Of a stretch of DNA of 64,000 nt, positions 11,172-20,765 are shown piece after piece (positions within the stretch are counted from its first letter, which is position 1; each line of letters opens with the position of its first letter). The notes beneath the pieces were generated by a model. It saw nothing but the letters and a program-made list of their open reading frames with translations. It had not been told where the DNA came from and made no database searches. This stretch comes from Batillaria attramentaria (taxonomy: Eukaryota > Mollusca > Gastropoda > Batillariidae): the NCBI GenBank assembly GCA_018292915.2, contig JACVVK020000170.1, forward strand, positions 331,501 through 395,500, read 5' to 3'. The translations under genes and the position numbers were made by a program.

Positions 11172-11884
11172 AATCTTGACTTGACTAGTATACTAATTAG
11201 TAGCTATCTGACTGAAGATTCACAATCTATGTTATGCTGCACCGTACGCCGTGGGTGCAATTACACCAACACTCAAGTTCACTTAAACGTCCGTAGCTCA
11301 GTCAGTTTCCCCCATACTAGATCCACGAGACTTGAACACCTTCTTGTTTCAGCAGTCACAGTAGACTACCAGAACACAGCGCTAGTCCTGGCTGTTTATT
11401 TATTTCATTTTATTCATGTGTGTGACAGTACAGCTGTGTCTGTGTGTTGAGGGTGATTTGTGTTTGATAGTGTTTGAAACTGTGTATTTATCTGTTTGTA
11501 TTATCGTATTCTCCCCCCCCCCAACACCCCTCACAATTTTTACCGAAAATAGTCATTGTTGTTAGGGCGGCTCTACTACCCCTGCCTAGCTCCAAGATGG
11601 TTTCTGTTGCTTACGCAGCTTCCTCCCCCTTCCGCCCCCCCCCCCCAGCCCGCGCTTCCCCCGTCCACCTTTTCTCCCGTGTGTAAGGCGCTTAGATCTT
11701 TCAGGCTAAGGATTGGCACCATAATAATCGTCGTCATTATTATCATTATCATTATATTTCATGACTTTGTCAATAAGGGTAACGGTGAAGTGCTTACCAA
11801 AACATGTGTGATTGTTTTTGTACATAGACAAGTAAATAAACATTGTTTACCCTTCTGACACAGGATTCATAGTCAGGCTGATAG

Positions 11885-11950
11885 CATCCCCGTACCGGGG
11901 GCCGTATCGTTAACACTAGTGTTAACGATACGGCCCCCGGTACGGGGATG
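11885..11950. mobile_element. 66-bp perfect palindrome with 9-bp target-site duplication
   Basis: The left half begins CATCCCCGTACCGGGGGCCG and the right half is its exact reverse complement, centred on ACTAGT (axis between 11917 and 11918). GGCTGATAG flanks it on both sides (11876-11884 and 11951-11959) and occurs once, uninterrupted, in the paralogous block at 44165-44173. This is therefore a clean insertion with a 9-bp duplication. Nine bases is typical of Mutator/MULE-type transposition, but no known terminal sequence was recognised. Confidence 0.9.
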
Positions 11951-12647
11951 GGCTGATAGTTACAGGGTGCTTAATGTGGGAGATGAATCCGTAAATGTTG
12001 TATCTGTTGGATCTATTTGTTATCTCCCTTGTGTGGTAACTTGAGCAAGTGTTCTTGTTTCTGCACGCGTCTGTCTGACGTGTTGAAGCAGAGACATACA
12101 TACATGTATGTCTCTGGTTGAAGCATAGAAATATTATGTCATGGACTTCACTTGTCCTGCTTGTTTCCTTATTTCATCTGTAGCTCCTCACATGCATGTA
12201 CATGAACCAGAATCAGTTTTAATCAGTTGTTAGCGGCACACGATCAGTGGTTTTGCGCCACCCTTGTTTTACACTGCGTATGCTGACCGAAAGCTTCACG
12301 GCGCATCTCGAGCCGTGTCATACTGTATCGCCAGCATTACTGTATCACAGTGTATCGCCTGAATTAGTAAAATAAAAGTTAACTTACAATCTTTTTCTTT
12401 ATGTGTTTTTATCTTGTCCTTTGTACGGTTTTTATGTTGTTTCCATAGTAATGGAAACAACATCATAGGACGGGCTAAATTTTCCACGTTCATGGGCAAG
12501 CATCTGTGGTACAAACGCACGTCACTGCCGATCTCCCGCAGAGACGATTATGCAAGTGTAACTCTGACAATGACGTAAAAAAACGTGCGTCATCGATGCT
12601 GGCATGTATGGTGCGCCGAACGCGCTTCTCCTCCTCAGTGAGTGCCA

Positions 12648-12650
<3 letters not shown>

Positions 12651-12698
<48 letters not shown>
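12651..12698. repeat. (GT)n microsatellite
   Basis: About 24 GT units. Confidence 0.95.
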
Positions 12699-12700
<2 letters not shown>

Positions 12701-12714
12701 TGTGTCCGGGCCCG

Positions 12715-13290
12715 TTTCTTCGAAAATACTTAACCGAATGGCTTCAAATTTGGGGTATCCAAATATATCAAAATGTTACATTAGAGGAACCAAGCGTGTG
12801 ATGATTGCTTAAGTGATTTGGGAGTTATCGCCCTTTTGAGACAAGTTGGTTGTCTTTTGTTTACAGGCGTAATATTTATTTAAATCACTCAATTTTTTGG
12901 CAGTAGATAGCTTGAATACGGACTCTGAACAGAGTCAATACTAGAAAATGGTCGCTCTTATAGTTTTCATGTAAACCGAGCCTGAGTTGACATTGCACGT
13001 GAACCCAGTTCAGATGCCTATTTCTCCGAAAATGCTGAACCGATCGATTTCAAATTTTGGGTTTCTGAATGAATCAAGATTGTTGAATAGAAGGCCCGAT
13101 CCAGGTACGATTGCACACACGATTTGCGAGTTATCGCCCTTTTCAGAAAAAGTGGCTTTCTGGCGTTTATTTACCTAAACCACTCCATTTTTTGGACATA
13201 GATAGCATGAATACGGACTCTCAACTAAGTGAATTTTGGAGGTTGTCGCTTGTATACTTTTGGCGTAAGCCGTACCTGATTAAAGTGCTG
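12715..13290. repeat. Divergent tandem duplication, unit about 290-300 bp
   Basis: Both units share, in order, TCGAAAAT/CCGAAAATGCTGAACCG-like text, TTCAAATTT, GAGTTATCGCCCTTTT, TTTATTTAAATCACTC/TTTACCTAAACCACTC, TTTTTTGG, and GAATACGGACTCT. They look about three-quarters identical by eye. No coding potential was found. Confidence 0.7.
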
Positions 13291-14024
13291 GTGAACACAC
13301 TTTAGATCTCAAAATCGCTCCTACTATACATAGATAATGAGCCTGGGGTGCCATAAAAAAATATACAAAAAAAATTAGAAAAATTCGCTGCAGCCGTTAT
13401 CGTCAGTTGACTCGAAAATTTGTACTCACAGCACATTTCCTCTACAAGCCACACGCCTCACAAACATCGAACTGAAGAAGAGACGCACGCGCACTGACGT
13501 AAAGTAAGTGCGTCATGTTTGATTGACGTGATGCTGGTTTTTTGTGGGGGTGTCTCGCCACTTTCTTTCCGAATTCCTCTGTTTGGAGACGTGGTGTTGT
13601 ATTTTACTTCTGCTATGTCGCCATCTTCGTGCACTCGCAGAGAAGACACGGGATACAACAGAATACAACTCCAATACTTTACTAACAGAAGATGCGCGGA
13701 GAACAAATGTTTGAAAGAAGAGGAACTCAGGACGCTGAGCAGGACTGCTTACATACTGAACAGGTCAGATCTAGAACATTCGCGCAGTATAAGCCTCATT
13801 TTGCCGACATCATATTTGACTGACGTAGGCCTAATGCTGGCGTTTCTTGATTATGTCTCGCCATTGTTTTCCGAATTTCTCTATTTGAAGTTTTGTTTTT
13901 GCCACAGACTCTGAGCAGTGTAAATACAGTGACAGAACAGCACATAAGTGTAAGAGAGAGAGAGAGAGAGAGAGACAGCGTTTACAGTTTTTAGAAAAAA
14001 ACACAGTCTAAAGTGTGGCTGCAG

Positions 14025-14028
<4 letters not shown>

Positions 14029-14071
<43 letters not shown>
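14029..14071. repeat. (CA)n microsatellite
   Basis: About 21 CA units, preceded at 13955-13975 by (AG)n. Confidence 0.95.
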
Positions 14072-15924
14072 ACCTCTCTCCCCAACACGCACACGCACAC
14101 ACAGACAGGCGCGGAAAAAAGATGGAATCTATGTTCATAGATTCAGTGATTCATTGAATTGTGTCATCGACGTCATTCGACACCGAGAATACGATTGGCT
14201 TGTCTTTATTGAAAACAAGGGGTCGGATTAGGACCCACGCGATACCTATCAAAATTAATATCCGCCTTAATTCGCTCACACACACCGGCACACAAAGAAA
14301 CACGTTCACACGCACCGACCTACGCGTGATAGGGTGTCTTGTGAAAACAATGGTCAGTGATTTGACAGGTGTCGGAACTGGCGGATGAGGTGATAACTAC
14401 CCGCAGAGCTGCAGTGGGCGATGCGCTAATTGCCCTGTCTTTGTCCGCGGTCACGCGTGCACACAAAATTAATTCGCTGTCTTGCCAGGACCGTAGCGAG
14501 GGGAGATTTGCACCGTTCGCGGAAAGCGTACTACTGGGAAATTTTTTTTCCGATAGAGAGAGAGAGAGGCTCGCTGACAGTACCTTGTGCATTCGGCTCT
14601 GTGAAAATAGAGCAAGCTTTGCCTCGTAATCTCAACTAGTCCGGCGGGCCAGTGGTAAAACAATTTAACTAGTCCGACGGTATTTTCACTAGTCTGCGGG
14701 CTTTCGGACGAGTCTTTTCATAATCCCTGACTTGTCTGTTAAACATACTGAGCCGGTATTAATTCGATCTTTACACGCAGTAGCAACACTTCAATTATCA
14801 TGGGGCTGCTTTCATTGCAAGAATTGTATCAAAGTGATTACGTCAAATGTATTATGCGTCATCCCAGTGAGAAGAAACGTCATAGATTTCAAAGAAAACA
14901 ACTTCACGTCTCTCTTCCAAAAACAAGATTGGTCTGACAAGCCCGCCGGTCAGTTGTTTCAATTAGAGAGAGAGAGAGAGAGAGTCCTCCCGGATACATG
15001 GCATTACAACAGAACGACTGTGACGACAGCAGGTGATTAAATGGAAACAACATATTGGGCTGGTGGCCATCTTGTCTTATATTCAGACCATTCATGTTCG
15101 CTCTGATTTTCTGTATTTCCTCCACACCCCAGACGGGACTACAGGAATATAAACACTGCTGACTTTGACTTTGACAGTCTGCACTACAGCGATATTTTCT
15201 ACACGGACCGTGCACGTTATCGTCTCAAAGGAGACTAACATGCCAAAGGTTAACCGCTGATTATCATGTGGTGCAGTACGGATCCTTTTGAACATCAGAC
15301 TAGACGGACCGTGATGAATCGACCGCGCGACTGATTGAAGTTTGCAAACTAAACTCTCGCCGTTTTTCGTCACATTATTACGAAGTTACCGCCATCTTTC
15401 GAGTTTTACCTGCTAGGTGTAGGTGCGCCAACCTCGAAGCTTGTTGTGCATGCTTAAAATATACTCCATAGATTTATACTTTGACAGATACAAGCCTTAA
15501 CAGCAAGCTTGTGGGTAGTTTGTATTGAATATTACCACTGCACAGCGTATCACCGATCAAGGGCACTTCACCACCCTGCTCAATCGATTTTCATTTCTGA
15601 GTTACACCAGAGAGGCCACATTAATGTTGTCTCTCTGGCTACACTGAACTGTAAGTATTTCACGCGTGACAGTGTTATGCTAAAGTTTTGTTGAAAGGGT
15701 AAATGAGGTAACTTTGTTTTTCACTGTTCTAACGACCTCGAAATTTGAAACAGTCGTCAGAGAACCTGATAAATTCAGAGGCAACAAATACGCTAACACT
15801 TCTGACAGGGATTGGAGAAGGTCATACACTACAGTGCATGCACGGTGTTTGTCAACCCGGATGTTGATCTCACGCTGCGAGCGTCCCATGTCAGTGTCAC
15901 TGAGTTAGTGCAGCCGGACTGGGT

Positions 15925-15992
15925 CAGACATTGGAGAGGTTCAGATATTGGAGAGGTTCAGACATTGGAGAGGTTCAGATATTGGAGAGGTT
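15925..15992. repeat. 17-bp minisatellite, four units
   Basis: Four head-to-tail copies of CAGAYATTGGAGAGGTT are present. The paralogous position in block 2 (about 45480-45517) has two copies, and the CpG-rich insertion begins immediately after them. Confidence 0.9.
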
Positions 15993-16083
15993 CAGATAGT
16001 GACGACAAGCACTACGGCGACGGTTAAAAATGGCGTGGCGTTGCAGTTCTTAGCTCATCTCCGTCCCGCGTTTTAACTGATGT

Positions 16084-16449
16084 TCATATGACGTGACCTG
16101 CGCCACGGCGGGAAGTCAGTATAGCTGTGCTGCATATGTATCGTGTCGTCAGGTGAAAACCTGTGCTGTTTATGACTTTCTGAGACTGTGAATTGCCACC
16201 ATGATAGTCATTCCCTAGAATGTTTAATGGGAACACGTACATCTTGTCTGAGTGTTGCTTTTTGTAAACTCGTGATGGGGCATTGCTGTCATGGCGGAAA
16301 CTGGCATCAGGAGAGCCACTAATAGCACGGACTTTCACCTTAGGCATGAAGATATCTATGTAAATACAGGCAAAATACACTTTATTTGTGTTGCTGAGTA
16401 CCTGGCCAGCACCAGTTTGTTTGTTTGATAACTTTACCAGCTTCAGCAA
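16084..16449 (-). CDS. Small open frame of unknown meaning, paired with 46630-46926
   Basis: This is a 121-codon minus-strand frame. Its middle (from MPKVKVRA) is shared with the block 2 frame, with many substitutions but no stops or frameshifts over about 95 codons. No domain was recognised. Many amino-acid changes occur where the DNA looks about 90 percent identical, which argues against strong protein constraint. It may be chance openness or a 5' coding exon of an unrecognised gene. Confidence 0.2.
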   Translation of the reverse strand: MLKLVKLSNKQTGAGQVLSNTNKVYFACIYIDIFMPKVKVRAISGSPDASFRHDSNAPSRVYKKQHSDKMYVFPLNILGNDYHGGNSQSQKVINSTGFHLTTRYICSTAILTSRRGAGHVI

Positions 16450-16740
16450 CTTGTTACTTGTTAGACATTATGGCGTCATTGGTGCTCTCTCTCTCTCTCT
16501 CTCTCTCTTGGACGCGGGTGTGTTCTTGTGTGTATTTGTTTGCGTCCTGGTCCGTAGTTGTCGTTGTCGTTAAATATTGGAACCTCTCCTATGACAAACT
16601 ACGGCACCGAGAGACGCACAAATGCGGCCCTGACAGACCGCCGTGGCTAGGGTAGTGACTGGCGGGGTCCTATATGACATGTATATCGGGAGGACCGCAG
16701 ATACTGTACCAACAATCCGTGCTGAGAACAGAAAACAACG

Positions 16741-16820
16741 AACGGCGTCAGCACACAACGCACGGCGTCAGCACACAACGCACGGCGTCAGCACACAACG
16801 AACGGCGTCAGCACACAACG
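16741..16820. repeat. 20-bp minisatellite, four units plus a partial
   Basis: Units read MACGGCGTCAGCACACAACG. Block 2 has a single unit-like sequence (about 47285-47310), so the array expanded in block 1. Confidence 0.95.
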
Positions 16821-17780
16821 AACGGCGGTCAATCCTCGGTACACAGTGAGGACGGTTGCCATGACATGACATTCTCATTTGTGTTTTTAATAAAAGTTTA
16901 TTTTTGTCTTTAATAAAAGGACGACCAACGATATTTTTGTGTGTTACCAACTTGTTCGGGCAACGTCAACTTTAGTAGAAAAGGGGCATGTAAACAAAAA
17001 AAATGTTTATCGTCTTTAACAGCAGGTTTGCGTAACGGACACATCACTGCGGAATCACTGGCTTGTTTGCCGTTAATGGTAGCAGCCCAAGTCGGACCGG
17101 AACTTTGTGTATATTTTACACAGAGAGAGAGAGAGAGAGACTTTATTTATCAAGGACAAACTCCTAGATAAGGTGCGCAGACATGTCTACAATCTTGTCC
17201 TTGCTACCCCCCCCCCCCCCCACCCACCCGCCCCCGAGGATCAAGGACCGGTACCCAATCGACCCCCCCCCCCCCCCACACACACACATACACCCTTCCC
17301 CTTTGAGTTGTTTTTAGCTTGCCCACCAATTTTTTCCTCTCTCTAGTGGCTGTTCCCCCCTCCCTCTTCCATTTTCGCCTCACCAGTGAGAACTACACAT
17401 ACCTATACAGCACTGACAAATTTGTAAGTTAATCAGCAGTCACCAGACTTGTTGATACGGTAATAGTAGTAGTATGGTATCGTGTATTTCACCAGAAGCC
17501 TGAGGTCTAATAGTTACAGTTAACGTAACATGTGTCGATACACACTTATTTCTTATCTCAAGACCTTTGTAAATGAAGAAGGCCACACTTCCCATGACGG
17601 TAAAGCTAATGCTTGCATTAATGGAAAAAAATCTGACCAATTTATGTGATTGGGAAAAGATGTACCCGGTACACCCAGCCCTTCGGTCCTCCGTGAACTA
17701 AAGCTCCTAGAACACTTAGCAATCTGGCCATTCATTATAAAATCTGTTGCAATGACGCTGCGATAACTGTTTGGTTTCTA

Positions 17781-17781
<1 letters not shown>

Positions 17782-17828
<47 letters not shown>
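17782..17828. repeat. (CTGT)n tetranucleotide microsatellite
   Basis: About 11 units between flanks shared with block 2, where the same site holds (TATG)n instead. Confidence 0.95.
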
Positions 17829-18137
17829 GTTTACGTAAGTATACTTGCATATAGATACGTCGTAAGAGTAGAACAAAATGGCTACCCCGAGGTAGACACG
17901 TGCGGACATGTACACACAATGGTCGCCACGCAATCATTGCCTTTTTAAGTGCATGCCCGTGTATCCAACTATATATGTCTTGATCTTGTACGTGCCTGCT
18001 CCTGTAAGTATTTGTGTATGTATATATATTTACTGAAAAAGAGAGTAATAAAAAATTTAAAAAAAATAAAAATCTTAAAAAAGTGTTACCGGAATTTTTT
18101 TTTATTTTTATTTATTTTTTATTTTTTTATTTTTTAT

Positions 18138-18165
18138 TTTTTTTTTTTGGGGGGGGGGGGGGGGA
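18138..18165. repeat. T-rich then G homopolymer tract
   Basis: A stretch of T and A runs into a run of about 16 G. Block 2 has the same arrangement at about 48700-48767, longer in both parts. Confidence 0.9.
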
Positions 18166-18639
18166 GATTTTCTGTCCCGCTCTCTTCAGGGAATGGAAAT
18201 TTCCAACACACTTCACCTCCTTTACTATAGCAAAGTTTGTGGCACTTCAAACGTGCACTCCCACCCTGAAGATTATGAGTGTGCATGTCTCATGCCTGTG
18301 TGGTTAAGCTCTGTCAGATGAGAACTTTGCACTAAAGAAGTCTTGTGTGTATTGTATGGGGAAGCGTGCAGAGAGTGATATGATTTTTTTTTCAAGGGGG
18401 GGGGGGGGGAGAGAGAGAGAGAGATGATTTCGACCGAAGAATTGAGTTTTACTTCGACTCATACTAGCAGTTTCTCGGTCAAACATTACTCGGCAAACTC
18501 GTGTGGTGCACTATCCGTTTACAAGGGGCAGCTCATTGTGGAAAATGTATTGACGCTGCACTTGAGTGTCATGGTGATAGTGTAGGTAGAGTGTCGCCTG
18601 ACGTTCGCTAGAAATATTGTGTTCATTCAACGAGTGAAG

Positions 18640-18762
18640 CAGAAGACTTGCTTCATAGCGCTCCGTCCTCTTGTGCGACTACACTCAGCAGGGATTGTCA
18701 CTCTTCTCTGAATCTGACAGGAAGAGAGAAAAGAAGAGAGGTTTTACCATCAATGGTTTCAT
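18640..18762 (+). other. 5' noncoding exon of TRIM-like copy A (start uncertain)
   Basis: The donor is CAT/GTATGTTG at 18762/18763. The homologous exons of copies B and C end CAG/GTATGT (34180 and 51211). The exon text (TCTGAATCTGACAGGAAGAGAG, TTTTACCATCAATGG) is conserved in copy C and partly in B. In A and C a short upstream ATG near the exon end would be stopped within a few codons after splicing. No TATA box was seen; the conserved DNA from about 18424 may hold the promoter. Confidence 0.5.
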
Positions 18763-18769
18763 GTATGTT

Positions 18770-19640
18770 GATTAGTCTTTTGTTACTGCTGCTGTTTTAA
18801 TGCTAATGGTGGCTTGTCTTCTGTTCTTTAGTGATGATGGTGGTCTGTTTTCGTTTGTTTTGTAGTGATGACGGTGGTCTGTTTCTGTTGTTCTTTAGTG
18901 ATGATGGTCTGTTTTCTGCTGTTGTTTAGGGGGAGCCGGGGTGGCCGAATGGTAGAGCGTTGGACTTCTAATGCTCGGGTCGTGTGTTCGTATCCCGGTT
19001 GGGGCCAAATATTTGTGCTGGCTTTTTAATCGTTTGATATCACCCGTACGTGGCGGAAAAGGACATTAAGCTTCCAAAACACCCGCCCACCCTGCTTTTG
19101 TTTAGTGGTGATGGTGGCCTGTTTTCTTTCGTTGTTAGTGGTGATGGTGGCCTGTTTTCTGTTGTTGTTTAGTGGTGATGTTGGCGTGTTTTCTGTTGTT
19201 GTTTAGTGGTGATGGTGGCCTGTTTTCTTTTGTTGTTTTTTGTGGTGATGGTGGCCTGTTTTCTGTTGTTGTTTTGTGGTGATGCTGGCCTGTTTTCTGG
19301 TGTTGTTTAGTGGTGATGTTGGCCTGTTTTCTGTTGTTGTTTAGTGGTGACAGTGGCCTGTTTTCTGTTGTTGTTTTGTGGTGATGGTGGCCTGTTTTCT
19401 GTTGTTGTTTTTGTGGTGATGGTGGCCTGTTTTCTGTTGTTGTTTTGTGGTGATGCTGGCCTGTTTTCTGTTGTTGTTTTTGTTGTTGTTGTTTGTTTGG
19501 TTTTTTTTTGGTGATGGTGGCCCAATTTCTGTGGTTGATTAGTGGTGATGGTGGCCTGTTTTCTGTCGTTGTTAGTGGTGACAGTGGCCTGTTTTCTGTT
19601 GTTATTTAGTGGTGATGGTGGACGTTTTGGGTTGTTGGTT
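18770..19640. repeat. Intron-1 minisatellite of TRIM-like copy A
   Basis: Imperfect units of about 34-36 bp read TTTAGTGGTGATGGTGGCCTGTTTTCTGTTGTTG, given here as two parts: TTTAGTGGTGATGGTGGCC and TGTTTTCTGTTGTTG. Homologous but shorter arrays occupy intron 1 of copies B (34190-34510) and C (51230-51680). A SINE interrupts the array at 18930. Confidence 0.9.
18930..19094 (+). mobile_element. tRNA-derived SINE (SINE-1 type)
   Basis: The head GGGGAGCCGGGGTGGCCGAA starts a tRNA-like module with an A-box-like TGGCCGAATGG (18942-18952) and a B-box-like GTTCGTATCCC (18986-18996). A short body follows (CAAATATTTGTGCTGGCTTTTT, ending GCTTCCAAAACACCCGCCCACCCT). It interrupts the minisatellite of copy A only. 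The cloverleaf is poor and a SINE body is attached, so it is not a tRNA gene. Minus-strand relatives lie at 29500-29773 and 49890-50316. Confidence 0.85.
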
Positions 19641-19948
19641 TTATATTGTATTACTTACGTTGTTGGTTGTCAGCAATGTTTTAGCCACAATGGCTTTGCC
19701 ACTGGACAAAAACAAACCAACAAAGTAATGCCACTATCTTATTTGAACCGTTTGAAAGCACAGAACCTCTTCGCTTAATGGAGTAAACTGAGATAGACTG
19801 GACAACAGAAGTAACGTTTCATGATTTCTTTCTTTGTTTGTTAGTTGGTTTGTTTGGTTCGTTGGTTGAGATGGTGAGTGGGTGAACTTTTCACGTTTAT
19901 GCAAATATGTGTTGATGTCTAGAGAGTCCAAACTGACCTTGCGGAAGG

Positions 19949-20765
19949 ATGGCATCAGCTTCTCCATCTCGACAACTGTCTGTCACCGACTGTCCCCGCT
20001 GTCGTTGTCTGTGTGTGGGCCCCACCATCCTGCCCTGTGGACACGTCCTGTGTAGACCATGTCTTCGCCAGCTACTGGAACAGCAAGGGCCTGTCCCAAC
20101 ATGTTCTTCCTGTTGTCACAACATCCCTAGGGGGCAGGGGCAGACAATCAGTGAACAGCTCGATCAGTACTGTAAAGATCTCGTTCTTCAGGAAATTGTA
20201 GCTGATCACATTTTCAAACGAAGTGATTCGTCTTGTCAGACATGCTGTAAACCCGCCTGGACAAACGTCTGTCTGGACTGTGGAACCTTTTACTGCATAC
20301 ACTGCTCGGAAAATCATCGGACAGAGCATGCAGCTGACTGTCACACTGTAGTGGATCCTCGACAGGTCCTGATATCAGCGTCACCGACCACATCCAGACC
20401 TCCCGGACATGAGGATGTTTCACAGACCAGCACTTCATTGTTAGAGTTTCAAAGACAGGAAGTGAAACTTCTTGAGGAGAAACACTCTGACCATGGTCGA
20501 GTAGAAAGTGATCTTGATGAGTTGATTGCAAAACTACAGAACGGAAGAGACAGAGTGCGGGATCAAAAGCATCTCTTGCATATGTACACCACTCGTATGC
20601 CTACAACCATCAACACGACGTCCATGAGAGAACGTCTGCGTCGCGTGCGAGAAGACATCCGCCTGCCCACAAGGGAAATGCTGCAGGATCTGAGGCGTGA
20701 GACAGACAGACTGGTGGCCCTGTGGATGGAGCCAGTGGAGGTTCAAGTGTGGAAATCATCTGATG
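19949..20765 (+). CDS. Copy A RING/B-box exon
   Basis: The ATG context is GGAAGGATGG. The RING cysteines are C15, C18, C30, H32, C35, C38, C52 and C55, a complete C3HC4 set. Copy A has Cys56 where B and C have Gly. The B-box-like cysteines and histidines are C96, C99, C108, C111, C116, C119, H123 and H127. A coiled coil starts at about residue 160 (SLLEFQRQEVKLLEEKHSD). The open frame runs 23 bases past the donor (GATG/GTATAA) into the intron. The three paralogous exons differ at only a handful of residues. Confidence 0.9.

Larger units (their letters stand above)
6099..11190 (+). mobile_element. APE-type non-LTR retrotransposon (CR1/L2/Daphne-like group) with 2A motif, inactivated
   Basis: Two consecutive ORFs encode an ORF1 protein (2A-like motif, coiled coil, L1-ORF1-like RRM region) and an ORF2 protein (AP endonuclease plus reverse transcriptase, with a C-terminal CxxC...H...C finger). 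The 3' end is ...CCAATAAAAATCTTGACTTGAC with no long poly-A. TACTAATT at 6091-6098 and again at 11191-11198 may be the target-site duplication, but the match is short. The paralogous block at 43855 lacks the element, which shows it is an insertion; the block 1 insertion is somewhat larger than the LINE (about 5850-11560). Both ORFs are broken. The exact clade cannot be settled by eye. Confidence 0.85.
12464..15039. mobile_element. 2.6-kb insertion in block 1 flanked by a 14-bp direct repeat
   Basis: AATGGAAACAACAT occurs at 12450-12463 and 15040-15053, and block 2 runs straight through the equivalent point (about 44590). The insert has no credible ORF. It contains (GT)n at about 12651-12698, (CA)n at 14029-14071, short (AG)n tracts, a divergent tandem duplication of about 290 bp (12715-12990 versus 13018-13290), and a 75-bp direct repeat (about 13515-13590 versus 13826-13893). 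The reverse complement of the flank, TTGTTTCCAT, also sits just left of it (12437-12446). Origin unknown. Confidence 0.6.
11565..18800. repeat. Segmental duplication block 1 (paralogue of 43855-51250)
   Basis: Long collinear identity with block 2 is visible. Examples are CATGACTTTGTCAATAAGGG (about 11760 and 44048), GAGGCCACATTAATGT (about 15611 and 45156), CCTGGCCAGCACC (about 16403 and 46948), and AACAAAATGGCTACCCCGAG (about 17873 and 48470). Block 1 has its own insertions: the palindrome at 11885 and a 2.6-kb piece at 12464-15039. Block 2 has an insertion at 45518. No gene other than the 5' exon of TRIM copy A at its right end is supported here. A minus-strand open frame at 16084-16449 has a counterpart in block 2. 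Confidence 0.85.

Noticed and set aside
16741..16820. CRISPR-like array
   Set aside because: Contiguous 20-bp tandem units without unique spacers in an animal genome; it is a minisatellite.
18930..19010. tRNA gene (also considered at 25560-25602, 43143-43210, 29710-29773 and 50240-50316)
   Set aside because: A- and B-box-like motifs are present but stems are imperfect and a SINE body is attached, so these are SINE heads.
19307..19525. Open frame encoding Thr/Asn/Lys-rich repeats (also 34360-34587 and 51298-51537)
   Set aside because: Antisense translation of the intron-1 minisatellite.
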